A stretch of 64,000 nucleotides of DNA from Triglochin maritima (Eukaryota > Streptophyta > Magnoliopsida > Alismatales > Juncaginaceae), in contig OY821774.1 in the NCBI GenBank assembly GCA_963682175.1, forward strand, positions 46,452,201-46,516,200. The letters are read 5' to 3'. Each line of letters opens with the position of its first letter. The first letter of the stretch is position 1. The translations under genes were made by a program, and so were the position numbers. Under the pieces are notes generated by a model. That model was not told the origin of the DNA. It saw nothing but the letters and a program-made list of their open reading frames with translations, and did not search any database. This document shows positions 13,901-25,444 of this stretch, piece by piece.

Positions 13901-15247
13901 TGGTGGTCTATAATGTCTGGATCCGGCCTAGTTTTGGAGTGTGGTTGTCTGACTTCATGTCTTCATGTGTGATGCATCCAAATAGGTTGTTGAGGCTCGT
14001 GACCGAATCGAATTGTCAAAATACTCCTAATATTGGTGTGAAGTTTCTTGATTTGCTCATTGGTCCTTTGGGTTTACATCCAGGTCATTCTCTCTTGCAT
14101 CTTAGACCTCAGGTCTTGCAACTCAGTCATTTTCTTGGTTTTTGAGTCTTTTTTGTGTCTCTTCTCCTCAAACTTGCTTATTTTTTAAACTTAAACATTA
14201 AATTCGTTACGTAGCATTATTTAGGTGAAAGATAACAGATATAAGACACAAATGTATGCATGATATGATGTCAATCACAGTATATGTCAGAACACTCTGC
14301 CTTTGAGTTATCACATATGTAATTCACATGACCTTTTGAGATTTTATATGTTTAAATGATCAGGAAGGACATGATACTTTTCGTGGGGGCTTTTGGAATT
14401 ACTTCAGCATGGGTAAGTTTGTTCTCAGAAGTGTTACTTAAAATTTTAAAGAGTCAATTTAGTTTCGATTTCAGGGAGTCTTATGATGTGTTCTTTTACT
14501 TCAAATATCAATACACGGTGTTATTTTCTTTCCTAAGTGATTACCCCTCATCCCTATGTAAGTGGAAAAGTAGTTGTCCATACTAATTGCCATCTACATG
14601 TAAAAATAGTATCACATTTATCAGAATATGGAATCTCAAGTAAAAATATTCTTTTCCTAGGTTGCATCTTCTATCTCACGAGGATGACATCCCATGACAT
14701 ATAGAGGTTTTGAATGATGTTGTTGGTCGTTGTGTTTATCTTTTCTAAGTATTAATCTTAACGTAGACTTCATGTAAATTACAGTGGCCAACATCTTTGT
14801 TTTGTTAACAGGAATGGATGCTCAAGTATCTTATTCATTTCATTCTGAGAGGAAGTTGCATCCTGAAAAATTTAAAAATCAGTTAATTAATCAGGTCAGA
14901 TTTGTCTTTTTTCTTGATTTTTGGATTACCTAATTCCTGACTAGTACGTGAATATCTTGAACTGAAGTTGTCACCGTAGGCCTCTTTTTCACATTCATTG
15001 CCAGTAATACATGTGATACATAAAGCAATCAGAATTTACGGAGCCAGCGAAACATGTCACTGTAGTGTTAATATCAGGGACACAGCAAAAAAAATGTGGA
15101 ACATAATAAAAAAGAAATAGGAACATGGTTCTAAACTGTTATTAGCTGGACCGTCCAAAAACAGTTCACTTCAAGACCCCTCCCCCCCCAATCAATTTTT
15201 TTCTTGTCAGTAACTAGGAAGGGTGTTAATTAGTAGCAGGTTGTTTG

Positions 15248-15290
<43 letters not shown>

Positions 15291-18200
15291 CAATTTTAGT
15301 GCTTTCTCATCTAGTTCAAATCGTCGTCCTTGATGTTGTTCTATTCCAATAACTCGTAGAAACCTTAAAATTAGGATTTTATGAACTTTGCAATATCATA
15401 ATGTAGTTAAAAAATAAAAGGTATCTATTTCGCAAAGTTATAGAAATCCCCTAATTCCACCGCAACCTAATCTCCGACCTCCCAACATATTTTGCTTTTC
15501 TTGAACATATTTGTAACCCTCAAGACACGAATTTAGGTTTAAGTAGTTTTTTTCAAATAAATATTTCTAAACTCAAATGCTAATACCTTGCCTCACTTTC
15601 TCAAGAATCTCGACCATTCTTACCGGTAGCAATTTTTACATCGCAATCTTCTCCAATATCCTAATGTTTTTCTTAGGATGCATTTGAAATAGATTATTGG
15701 AATTTAGATGTGATTCTCAAAAATTTGAATATACATTCTTAAGCAAAAAAATGTAGTTTAGATTTTTGAGAATTGTATTCTCGAAACACTCACTTCGGAA
15801 ACTCCAAGAATCAGGTTGGAGGTTTATTCCAGAATCTTCAATATTCATTGTTATGATTTCTCATTCCCAAAATGGAAAAAATGATTTCTTTCGTTTTCAT
15901 GCAGGGTAGATTAGCAAAATTAGATGTTCATATCTATCGTTGCCAATTTCCAAACATCTTGTATAGAATCACTACTTCTGAAAATCAGTTTCATGTTAAA
16001 TCCCAAAGGAATTAGATTTGTTGTCTAAAATTATAATCCTAAAGTCTGTTCCCAAACACCCTTAAATTGTGCACCCCTTACCTTAGCCTCCATACTCCCC
16101 CTCTAAGCATTATTCTCTATACTCACTTTTCTCTAATCTTAGTCTCTAATCTCTAAACCTTATTTCCAACCTTTTTATCCCTGACCCGTAGCCTTAATTC
16201 TCTTCTTCCCGTACCCAAATCTTGTTGAAGTTGAGATTCAGGTGTGGGGGGACAACATTTGCAGTTAAGGTTTACAGGATTGGGAATTTTAAGGATAGAG
16301 TTTAGAGATTTTAAGGTAAGAGGAGTGTGGCATAGTCGAATTGAGGGTTGGATTTTTATCCAAAACAGGAGTATTTTCATTAAAAAAAATAAAAATAAGA
16401 CTAGGTTAAATTGGAACAAAAAACCCCCAAGGATGTATGTGTTACGACTTATGAGCTCGAAGTGCAAACTGTTACAAATCCCAAAGTTGAGGAAAACTGT
16501 AATTTACCCTTAAAATATGTAGTATACTAAAAACTGTTATTTGCAATTAATGCTTAGATGTGAACTTATTTTATCTTTTGATGCATTTTTTCTTGAAAAG
16601 GAAATTAAATGAACCAAATATGTCAAAAACAAATAGCAAGCGGTCTATTGATTTGATCTATCCTCTTTTTTCTAGTATATGGATGTGGTATCACATTATC
16701 ATGTCAAGATTGCATATTTAATTATTAGTTACTTTTCTGAATGTAGTCTTTTGTAAGTACCTGTATTTTTTTCTGGTATTTATGGAATTATTATTTTTCA
16801 AAAAGAATCAAATGGAATTGAGGGAGCATTGAGGCCATGTGGTTGATGAATTGTTGAATGTCACCTTGATAATGCTAAGGCTTTATAACTCGACCACCAT
16901 TAAGAAAAAACCTGTGCTTGCCATTGAGGGCATTCCTTAACCGGGGGGGGGGGGGGGGGGGGGGATCCCCCCACGCCCGGCCATCCCAGGATGACCGGGT
17001 CATCTGTGACTTGGTTCATTAAATAAAAAAATATTTTTTAGTTTTTTTTAGTTTGGTTTGAGTTTTGATTTTTTTAAATTTTTTGTTTGATTTTTTTTAA
17101 TTTTTTTTTATGAAAATACGTTTTATAATTGTTTTGATTTTTAGAAATTTTTTAATTTTTTTTAAAATTTTACTAAGATAGACCCCGAAATGATGTGGAG
17201 GAGAGAGATAAGTTGTTGTGGGGTTATGTTGGGTTGTGGTTAAGAGGTGAATAGTGTAAGAAAAAAAAAGAGTGAGTTGAGGAAAGAGAAAGCTGATGTG
17301 GAAGAGAGAGAAAGTTGATTTTGAAGAGAGAGAGCTGATGATCGGGTTGTCCAGGTCATGTTTAGTGATGATATGAGTGTATGTGTTTATAACGAATCTG
17401 CGCAAATTCCTGAACGACATCTGAAGTTTGAAAATAATTTTTTTAAATTAGTTGTACGGTACACTACATATACGTCCAAGATATTTACATTATGTGCTTT
17501 TCCTTGAACCATGCATGACTGGGAGCCATGAGTAATAATTTGCTGTCCTTAACTTGTTACTCGCAAAGGCTACTAATTATTATTGTACAGTTTGCTTTTT
17601 TATTTATATAGATACTGTTACCGATCAAAAAGGCTACTAATTATTATTTTCGTTTGTCCGGATGGTTGTAAAATTCAGACAAACTAATTGTCTGCTCGTG
17701 TAGGATTATCACATGCATTTTTTGTTGTTATAACAGAGTACTTATCTTAGGCTAGGATTGACCAGCTCCCTTGCCCGAGATCCATCAAGGTATTATTGGT
17801 GTCTGTTTTGTTCTTTATTTTATGTTCTTACTTCCCAATATGTTTCAGTTTTTAAATTCTCATTGTTACTTTCCCAGCTTCTAACAACAGGAAAAAAAAC
17901 ATTTGATTAGTCAAAGTTAAAAAATCTACAAGTGTTTGCTTTCTTAATCTGTGGAATAAAAATTTCAAGTTGTAGTAGATTCAATATAAAAAACTGTCGT
18001 ATAAATTTAAAAGTCTGCACTGATGTCAAATCAAATTTCTCTGTAATTTCACTTAGTTGCAGAGTTTTTCCAAAGCACTTAACTGAGTTTTTTTTTATGC
18101 AGAAACATGGCTCAGCTTCTTAAGGCTAAATGCATGAAAGAACCAGGTGGTGAATGGGTAGAAGTCACAATTCCTGACGGGTAAAATAAGTTTTGGTTCT

Positions 18201-19366
18201 GAAAATAATTTACTTAAAAATCATCATTTTGTTAATGTTTGTTGACCCCTCTTAGTGGATCATTGCTTCGTTGTTCATGACGTAAATCTGTATCTGTCAT
18301 GATAGTAACTTGAGATGTTGCAAAAGTCAGTTACATTTTGGTGTTAATCAATTAGAATATATTTAAAATTTGAGTTGCTAATAGCTTCATAGGTAGCCAA
18401 TATCTGTAATGCCTTCTTTTGTTATTTCCGTCGATCATTACTCGTACACAATTTACCACTCCAGTACTTGTTTATTGTAACTTGCAAGCTATCAATGACC
18501 CCATAGGTTGTGATAAAAACTGTTAACTGTATATGACTTGTGCATGCTTACCCTTACACATGACTTTCAACATATAAACTGATGTGTTTTTGTTGATTTT
18601 GATTTTTGACTTGGTTATTTTGTCTACTTTGTTACTGATGTTAATTTACAGAATTAAGTCAATCATATGTGTCAATTTGCCTAGCTTCTCTGGTGGTCTA
18701 AATCCCTGGGGAATTCCACGAAGGACTCCAGGAAACGTAAGCTGTTTTCTATTCATGGAATCTTGAAAGCAACATAATGGCAGGAAAATACTAACCAATT
18801 ATTGCAATATTACTTTCAGATCACAGCACCCTTTGTGGATGATGGTCGTATTGAAGTAGTTGGCTTCAGAGATGTTCTGCACGGACTCACTTTGCTCTCT
18901 TCTCAAGGACATGGGCATCGACTGGCACAGGTAGATTTTTATTTTTACATTTTGCTATAAAATACTTAAATATGTTGAAAGCTTTCATATAAATTGACAT
19001 TGTGGAAGGTTCAAGAGTTTTGTCACTTACGAGATTTCCCTGAACATACAGGCACATCGAATCATCTTCGAGTTCCACAAGGGTGCAGCTGACCACACGT
19101 ACATGAGAATGGACGGAGAACCTTGGAAGCAGCCTCTTCCTATAAATGACGGCACGGTGGTGGTTGAGATATCCCACCATGGCCAAGTCAACATGCTTGC
19201 CTCTGCTAAATGTGTGTCAAAAAGTGTCAATGATGATCCCTCTGTGCCACAATCCCCTCATGGCGAAGATGACTCCGAGGAAGAGACTTCTGAAGAGAGA
19301 AGAAAGTTTGGAGCTGCAGAAACATTTAAAATCTCAGATGATATTGACATTTCTGCCTTAAGTTAA
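7955..19366 (+). CDS. DGK5: Diacylglycerol kinase, plant cluster III (DGK5-like), 13 coding exons
   Basis: The enzyme phosphorylates diacylglycerol with ATP to make phosphatidic acid, a membrane lipid signal. Coding exons are 7955-7989, 8083-8299, 8377-8499, 8609-8737, 9831-9916, 10551-10674, 14364-14412, 14812-14894, 17737-17789, 18103-18180, 18652-18736, 18820-18930 and 19052-19366. Together they total 1,488 nt (495 aa), with every splice GT-AG and in phase. The catalytic domain opens with [12 protein letters not shown] (59-70) and has the nucleotide-binding motif GGDGT (128-132) and PLGTGNNLP; the accessory domain includes FRGGFWNYF and [12 protein letters not shown]. There are no C1 fingers or membrane segment, as expected for the short plant clusters. 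The acidic-then-basic tail (DDSEEE...[12 protein letters not shown]) and the order of blocks match DGK5/DGK6 rather than cluster II. Length is normal for the family. The start is the only in-frame ATG that splices into the conserved N-terminus, but the first 12 residues are less certain. Large introns hold several transposon remnants, so expression may vary between alleles. Confidence 0.9.
9448..9535 (+). mobile_element. SINE 3'-end remnant in DGK intron 4
   Basis: The stretch reads GGTAGGATTGCGTACACGTG, then ACCCCTCCTTACCTCGCC, GGTGGGAGCCTC and a GGGGGTAATGTTGATG tail. It resembles the conserved 3' domain of widespread angiosperm SINEs. Only the 3' portion is seen; no A/B promoter boxes were recognised upstream. 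Confidence 0.45.
9992..10148. mobile_element. 157-bp hAT-type MITE in DGK intron 5
   Basis: The element begins TAGGGGTGAGCATCCGG and ends GCACAGCCCTA. It is flanked by a perfect 8-bp duplication AGTTTTTC (9984-9991 and 10149-10156), the duplication length of hAT transposases. Its interior is made of GGACCGGACCGG-type repeats. It is non-coding. Confidence 0.75.
11234..11254. repeat. Poly(C) tract, 21 bases, in DGK intron 6
   Basis: An uninterrupted run of 21 C sits in AT-rich intron sequence (TGGAA before, AATTAG after). Confidence 0.9.
12212..12545. mobile_element. 334-bp non-autonomous element with CCGGTTCAACCGG repeats in DGK intron 6
   Basis: The ends are inverted relatives: CACTGTTTTAAAAACCGAACC on the left, and TTTCAGAACCGAACCGGAC when the right end is reversed. 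A perfect 10-bp direct repeat TGGTTAAATC (12202-12211 and 12546-12555) flanks the element, close to the 9-10-bp duplications made by Mutator-like transposases. The interior is dense in overlapping CCGGTTCAACCGG motifs. Confidence 0.65.
12890..14180. mobile_element. Probable transposon-derived insert in DGK intron 6
   Basis: The stretch begins near ACTGCAAGTGCACGACATCG and GGGTCGAATCCACAAGGAGG. This header recurs in many plant repeats. No coding domains are present and I could not identify matching ends or a target duplication. Part of intron 6 (3.7 kb) is explained by this block together with the 334-bp element. Confidence 0.35.
15182..15301. repeat. Duplicated C-tract block (8 C and 37 C) in DGK intron 8
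   Basis: A run of 8 C followed by AATCAATTTTT (15182-15200) recurs at 15251-15287 as a run of 37 C followed by AATCAATTTTAG. The pair looks like a local direct duplication in which one C tract expanded. Confidence 0.8.
15675..16064. mobile_element. MITE-like inverted-repeat element of about 390 bp in DGK intron 8
   Basis: The left end (AGGATGCATTTGAAATAGATT) and the reversed right end (AGGGTGTTTGGGAACAGACTT) match imperfectly, and the interior is AT-rich and non-coding. CCCAAACACCC ends are frequent in hAT-type MITEs. No clear target duplication was found. Confidence 0.45.
16943..16964. repeat. Poly(G) tract, 22 bases, in DGK intron 8
   Basis: A run of 22 G is followed at once by ATCCCCCC, so the strand can also pair back on itself locally. 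Confidence 0.9.
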
Positions 19367-20018
19367 GCTGTCAGGAGACAGCCTCGTGTGGTTGCGTTTC
19401 TCATAATTGGCTGAGTAAATCAAACTCGTTTGATGCTTAATTTCTCCTATTATATAAGTTGTTTTAAGTCCTCACCGGCTTCAAATTGTCATGTGAAACA
19501 TGAGTACTACTTGAAAATTGTAATGCAATGTGAAAATTTTATCTTCATTTTATTCTATAAGTTACTGGTTTTAGAAAGTATTTCAAACTTTGGTTGTGCG
19601 GTACTGTGGACTGAAGTCCTGAAGACTAACTTCCCGTGAGGCAGCTACAGGGTGATTGTAAATTAATGGAAAAAGTTAGTACATGATTATCGTATTATCG
19701 ATGCTCATAGTACCCATCAAGTTCTTCAATCTTTAAATTTCTGAAAGTGCTTTAGTCTCTTCTACCAGTCTATGAGTCCGAAGTTCTTCAATTACAGATT
19801 ATTAACTAGTGATTAGGCTCTTCAGGAAGAAACCCTTGAATTAATAAATGTTTGCTGACCAAAAAAATTCTTCCCGAGTCTCCCCGTGGAAGTTTGAAAC
19901 AAAGGGGAACTGGAATTTTTTAAACTGATCTCTAATTCTCAATTTCGTTTTGTAATCAAGCTAGGTAAATATGGTCATATACTAGCATATAGGGTTAATT
20001 TATGGATAGTTAGGTAAA
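19367..20018. other. DGK 3' flank, no further gene
   Basis: It contains the DGK 3' untranslated region and downstream spacer. Its end, 20010-20018 (TTAGGTAAA), is the left target duplication of the MULE that follows. Confidence 0.55.
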
Positions 20019-20703
20019 GGAGAAATTTTCAAAATAATCAAAAAAAATAAAAAATTGGAAAAATATGCATTTCAGAAACTTAATTGGCAAAGTATGCACA
20101 TTGAAAAACGGCACCACAGGTGCCGTTTTCATTAAGTAAAAACGGCACCACAGGTGCCGTTTTTACCCTTAATGAAAACGGCATCAGAGATGCCGTGTTT
20201 ACTTGGGCAATTTTTTTCTTGGTTTCGAGATGTCGTTTTTATTTAATACATGTTGAACTAGAAACGGGTCGGTCGGGGGTCTCGCTCACCGGTGAGCGAG
20301 CGGCGTTCCACCTCGCCGGTGAGGTGGCGGGGGTTGCAAGGGGGCAGCGCCCCCTGGAAATTTTTTGGATCTTCAAATTGTTTGATCTGGAAATTTTTGA
20401 ATCTTCGTCACTTGTCAAAAACGAGGTTGCAAGGGGGCAAACCCCCGACCGACCCGTTTCTAGTTCAACATGTATTAAATAAAAACGACATCTCGAAACC
20501 AAGAAAAAAATTGCCCAAGTAAAAACGGCATCTCTGATGCCGTTTTCATTAAGGGTAAAAACGGCACCTGTGGTGCTGTTTTTACTTAATGAAAACGGCA
20601 CATGTGGTGCCGTTTTTAAATGTGCATATTTTGCCAATTAAGTTTCTGAAGTGCATATTTTTTCAATTTTTTATTTTTTTTTGATTATTTTGAAATTTTT
20701 TCC
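20019..20703. mobile_element. Non-autonomous MULE (685 bp), nearly a full-length hairpin
   Basis: The element is flanked by a perfect 9-bp duplication TTAGGTAAA (20010-20018 and 20704-20712), the signature of Mutator-like transposition. Its ends are the same as those of the 6.5-kb MULE at 25056: a GGA-rich start, AATTTCAAAATAATC, an A-rich run, then ATATGCA...CAGAAACTTA and TGTGCATATTTTGCCAA. Inside each end lie several AAAACGGCA...TGCCGTTTT palindromes. The two halves are inverted copies over about 250 bp each. The GC-rich centre (about 20270-20450) has further small palindromes (CTCACCGGTGAG, CACCTCGCCGGTGAGGTG). There is no transposase, so it must have moved in trans. The long open frames on both strands are a by-product of the hairpin symmetry. 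Confidence 0.9.
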
Positions 20704-20712
20704 TTAGGTAAA

Positions 20713-21359
20713 TATCTCTAATAGTCTGTTTTAGAATAGGGTGTTATTCATGGCAATTAGAATGAGGTGACATCTAAGCATCTTACACTGTTGGAAGGAA
20801 TTTTTCATAATAAGGTGAAAATGATCGAGATCTAAAACATAGCGAGAGGTGTTTACTAACATCAAGGTATCTTCGCAGGAATATCTCATGATTTGCTTGG
20901 GAATTGGGATAGAGATATATATGAGAAAAGAAAATAAATAAGGACAAAAGAAAAGAAATATTCTTTTTCTTCTTCTCAGTGTCTTTTGTTTGGACAGACA
21001 TTAAAGAAATTAAAATATATATTATAAATTGATTAAAACATCATTTTTATATCATTGAGTTAATATTCTATTTCGAAAAAAATATAGATAGTCATAAAAC
21101 TACAACAATCACTTTCTCTTCAAAATTGAAGATAAATTATGTACGTACATCTTTCTTTCCATTTTCGTCTTTTTTTTTGTTCAATTTATCTCTTGTCGAG
21201 TTGCTAATTCTTTTCTTTTCTTTTCTGTACTTAGGATATTGTCCAACCACACCATCATACTTTTATTTGACACGAAAATTTGCATGGAATAATTCACTTT
21301 TTTCGAAGAAATATTAATCCTTTTTTTAATCTTGCCTTCATGGTCTTTATTGCAATAAT
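20713..21359. other. AT-rich spacer between two elements
   Basis: Only low-complexity AT-rich sequence and C/T runs were seen. No gene was recognised. Confidence 0.55.
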
Positions 21360-21364
21360 AAAAC

Positions 21365-21568
21365 TGTTGAAGAAAACGAAAAGCTCACCTAAACCCAATG
21401 CTCTCCGCACCGTTTCACCAGAGAACGCGACCCAATCCAAACCGACACGTCTCTTCATCAACCGATGCGTCCCAAAGCTAAAACAGTCATCCAAATCATG
21501 TATATAAACCCATGTAATTCAAAACCAAAAGATGAGATTGTTTTCCTCCGTTTATTCCCGTTATAATA
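21365..21568 (+). repeat. 5' LTR of copia-1
   Basis: It starts TGTTGAAGAAAACG and ends CCCGTTATAATA. It contains a TATA-like TGTATATAAACCC near 21500, the likely start of retrotransposon transcription. Confidence 0.93.
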
Positions 21569-21580
21569 TGGTATCAAAGC
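21569..21580 (+). other. Primer-binding site of copia-1
   Basis: TGGTATCAAAGC directly follows the 5' LTR. It matches the complement of the initiator tRNA-Met 3' end (TGGTATCAGAGC) with one mismatch. Confidence 0.85.
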
Positions 21581-21756
21581 ATTCTTTCCATCATCGGTAA
21601 ACCTCAGAGTTTCCCAAACTCATCACCGGATACCTCAGAAAAACCACACTTTTTCCCAACACCACCAAAAACACCCATCATCTTTGCCTCTCAAGGGGGT
21701 TGAAGGTGATAAAAAATCCCGACATCCAGACCCTGGAGGAAAATTAGCAAAAAATT

Positions 21757-22676
21757 ATGACGGACCCAGAAGTAAACGCCCCAAGACTCGTATCGCAATT
21801 GCTCAACGGACAAAACTATCTGTCATGGGCACGAGCGATCACCCTTGCTCTCAGGGGAAAATGGAAGCTGGGACACATCACTGGAACATCAAAAAAACCT
21901 GACGGAGAAGGCACTGAAACAAAACAAGAAGAGTGACAGGCGATGGATCACCTTGTAATGTCATGGGTGATCAACTCCATGCAACCAAAAATTGGGGTCA
22001 TGTTCCTCTACAAAAACTCGGCAAAAGAACTCTGGGACGCGGTCCAGAACATATACGGTAAAGCCAAAAAATTTGCTCATGTTTTTAAACTAAAACAAGA
22101 TTTATCGCAGACAAAACAGCACGGACAGACCATCACAGAATACCTCGGAACACTTCAGCGCGGTTGGGACGAGCTTGCTATCTACGAGCCCGCGACCACT
22201 GACCCGAGGATCCTGCTTGAGCGAAAAGAAAGGGACCACATCTATCAGTTCCTCATCGGACTCGACGGTAGCTACGAAGCCATCTGAAGCCAAGTCCTCA
22301 TGACACCGGATCTTCCGGACCTTGCAACCATCATCGCGATGATCCAACAGGAGGAATCCCGCCGGACCACCGCTCAGAACAGCGAACAGACATCAGAACT
22401 CAGGCGTTCTTCGCCGGAAAACCGCAAAACAAAAAAAACGGAAACAAACCGCAAGAGACATGCGACAATTGCAAAAAAATGGGACACAATCGGAACTCCT
22501 GCTGGTTCCTTCATCCGCATCTCCGACCGACGAAGGAAGGAGGAGGAGATCATCGGAACAAAAAGAAAAACGGAGGACCAACAGGAAACGGAGCAGTGGC
22601 TAACCCTAGCATGGAGGAGGAAAGAAGAAAATGGGAAGGCGAAGCGGATTTCCGCTCAGATCCGCGAGGTTTTATA
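21757..22676 (+). pseudogene. copia-1 GAG region, broken
   Basis: From the ATG at 21757 the frame reads a copia-type GAG start (LLNGQNYLSWARAI) and continues into the UBN2 domain. It is cut by a TGA at about 21934 after KQEE, then resumes in frame from 21943 (LVMSWVINSM ... ELWDAVQNIYG ... YLGTLQRGWDEL) to a TGA at 22285. Shifted frames follow with a zinc-knuckle remnant (MGHNRNSCWF near 22479). The capsid-like GAG would package the element RNA. At least two stops and a frameshift make it non-functional. Confidence 0.8.
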
Positions 22677-25046
22677 ACCTCATGCGAGTCTGACGGATCC
22701 GGATCCAAGCCCGACCCGATTCCGTTGGACCAGTTGCTGGCCCATCTAAGCAGCTATTTGCAATCCACCCCTCAAGGATCAGGTAATTGTGCAGGTATAA
22801 AAACTTGGCTCAGAAATTTATCTGCAAACAAAACAAATGAAAACTTAGCAAAAATAAGACATGTACATAATGAACAATGGATAATTGATTCAGGTGCTAC
22901 TGACCACATGACCGGAAACCCTAGTTTACTAGAAATATCAAAAATCACTTTAAAATATCTAACAAATTTGTGACTGTAGCAAAAAATAATCAAGTAGAAA
23001 TAAAAGGAGTAGGTGAAACCACCATATTACATAAAATAAACAAAGATGTTTATATGTACCAACATTTACCTCTAATCTTCTCTCAGAAGAAAAAATTACG
23101 CAAAATTTGAATTGCAATATTATATTCACCCCAAGTGATGTACTTTTTCAGGATCGAACTACAGGGAAGACGATTGGTAAAAGAATTAACACCAATGGAC
23201 TCTATGTCTTAGATACCCAGAATAAAGCTTTTCACACCTCTAATAGGCCTAATCATGTTCTCTGGCACAAGCGAATGGGACACCCATCTCATCTAGTTTT
23301 AAAAACATTATTTCCCTTTATTCCATCCAATTATGCATGCGATGTTTGTCAGTTTTCTAAACAAACTAGACTACCTTTTTTCAACTCTAAAACCAAATCA
23401 AATTTTCCTTTTGAATTAGTTCACTCCGATATTTGGGGTCCCGCTCATGTCGAATCTTACAACGGTTTCAGATACTTTGTGTTATTTATTGATGACTTCT
23501 CACGAAACACTTGGATTTATCTTCTCAAAAACAAGTCACACGTTTTTCAAACTTTTTGCGAATTTGTAACATTTGTTGAAAACATGTATGACTTTAAAAT
23601 TAAAACATTAAGGACAGATAACGGGACTGAATACACCAGTCTCAACTTTCAAAATTTTCTGAAAACCCAGGGGATACTACACCAAATGACATGCATTCAT
23701 ACCCCCGAACAAAATGGAGTTTCTGAAAGAAAAAACGTCATCTCTTAAATGTAACCAGATCTCTACTTTTTCAAAATAACGTCCCCAAACGTTTTTGTCT
23801 GACGCAGTCTTAACTGCTACTTATCTCATAAATCGGCTTCCTAGCCCTATCCTTCAGGATAAACAACCACTAGAAATACTCCTAGGTCGAAAACTAACCT
23901 TAGATCATCTTAAGGTTTTTGGATGTGTTTGGTTTGTTCACAAGAAACATACAGATAAATTTGATAGCAACTCTGTAAAATGTTTGTTTCTTGGTTATTC
24001 TTTCAACAAAAAAGGGTACAAATGCTTTGACCCCGAGAATTGTAAAATGTATATCTCTCGTGATGTAGTCTTTAGGGAAACTGAGTCCTACTTCAAAAAA
24101 ATTGTCAATACAATCGAGCCTCTCCCAGACATCACACGTGTTCTACCAGGACTCAACAGTATTCAAACAGAAGAAGAAGAAGAAGAAGGAGAAGACGAAG
24201 GAGGAAGAGAAGGAGGAGAAGAAAGGGAAGAAAGAAATCCACCTCCAAACAATCAGGAAATACCCCCAAGAAGAAGGTCTACTCGACCAAGTCGCCCACA
24301 TACTAGGTTTAATGACTTTTCACCTCACAGGTAACTTACCTCATTGAGAATTACTTGACCTATAAACAAATACAACCAAACTATAGGGCCTTCCTAATCA
24401 AAATAAACGAAAACCTAGAACCTAAGAACTTTCAAGAAGCTACCTGCAACCCTAAATGGCGAAGAGCCATGCAAGAAGAACTTAATGCCTTAGAAACTAA
24501 CAACACTTGGATACTTATTCCTAAACCTAACGGAACCAAACCCGTCGGATGCAAATGGGTTTACAAAATAAAATATAATAGCAATGGAACTATCAAAAGA
24601 TATAAAGCCTGCCTTGTGGCCAAAAGATATACTCAAACTTACGGGCTTGATTACCTAGAAACTTTTGCACCAGTTGCAAAGATGAACACCGTTCGTGTCC
24701 TTCTATCCATAGCAGTTAACAAAGGTTGGAAACTTTACCAAATGGACGTTAGAAATGCTTTTCTCCAAGGTACGCTTGAAGAAGAAGTATACATGATCCC
24801 ACCTCCAGGGTACAACACCTCTCCAAACCAGGTAAGCAAACTCAACAAAGCCATCTATGGTCTGAAACAGTCTCCTCGTGCTTGGTATGCAAAACTTAGC
24901 CACTTTCTTCTTGCTTATGGTTTCTCAAAGTCTTCCGCTGACGCATCCATGTTCATTAGGCATCATAAGAAAGAAACCACCATAGTTTTGGTCTACGTAG
25001 ATGACATCATCATTACTGGTGATAATAACGAAGAAATTAATCAAGT
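22677..25046 (+). pseudogene. copia-1 POL part 1: protease, integrase, reverse transcriptase start
   Basis: The aspartic protease motif [13 protein letters not shown] lies near 22875. The integrase zinc region ([10 protein letters not shown] ... CDVCQFSKQTR) and catalytic core (HSDIWGPA ... FIDDFSR ... DNGTEY ... [10 protein letters not shown]) span about 23260-23740. A frameshift near 23745 and stops near 24333 and 24346 separate the integrase C-terminus and an acidic Glu-rich linker (24170-24240) from the reverse transcriptase (24355-25046, with [29 protein letters not shown] and the catalytic YVDD). The reading frame then runs into the MULE. Confidence 0.88.
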
Positions 25047-25055
25047 TAAACATTA
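25047..25055. repeat. Left 9-bp target duplication of the 6.5-kb MULE
   Basis: TAAACATTA here pairs with TAAGCATTA at 31532-31540, with one mismatch. Joining the copia reading frame across one copy restores the expected order EINQVKHYLKTNFN. Confidence 0.88.
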
Positions 25056-25143
25056 GGAAAAAATTTCAAAATAAGCAAAAAAAATAAAAAAATTGTAAAA
25101 ATATGCACTTCAGAAACTTATTTGGCAAAATATGCACATTGAA

Positions 25144-25376
25144 AAACGGCACCTGAGATACCGTTTTTATTAAGTAAAAACGGTATCTCGAATGCCGAGT
25201 TTTAACCAAGTAAAAAACGGCACTACTAGTGCCGTTTTTTACCCGAGGTGAAAAACGGTACCAGTAGTGCCGTTTTTTACTTGCTTAGAAAACGGCACTA
25301 CGGGTGCCGTTTTTACCCTATATAAAAACGGCATCCGAGATGCCGTTTTTAGCCTAGGGTTAAAAACGGCACCAAG
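25144..25376. repeat. Left subterminal palindrome array of the MULE
   Basis: About seven units of the form AAAACGGCA-(N4-8)-TGCCGTTTT follow each other, separated by short spacers; each could form a small hairpin. Variants have ACGGTATC/GATACCGT or ACGGCATC/GATGCCGT cores that keep the dyad symmetry. The array runs into the leader of the mobile-domain gene. Confidence 0.88.
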
Positions 25377-25444
25377 GCCCCCTTTTCTCCAATCTTCCCA
25401 AAAATTTTGGTGTTTCTTCCTCTCCCTCTCTCCTGCGATTTCAG

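Noticed and set aside
16153..17420. Open frames of 89-107 codons in DGK intron 8
   Set aside because: They lie in intron sequence rich in A/T and simple repeats and overlap each other on both strands; nothing supports translation.
20120..20637. Two long overlapping frames on opposite strands (120 and 132 codons)
   Set aside because: Their proteins share segments because the element is an inverted repeat; this is symmetry, not coding.
25144..25376. Regularly spaced palindromes resembling a CRISPR array
   Set aside because: Plant nuclear context, units without unique spacers of constant length, and clear placement inside MULE termini.
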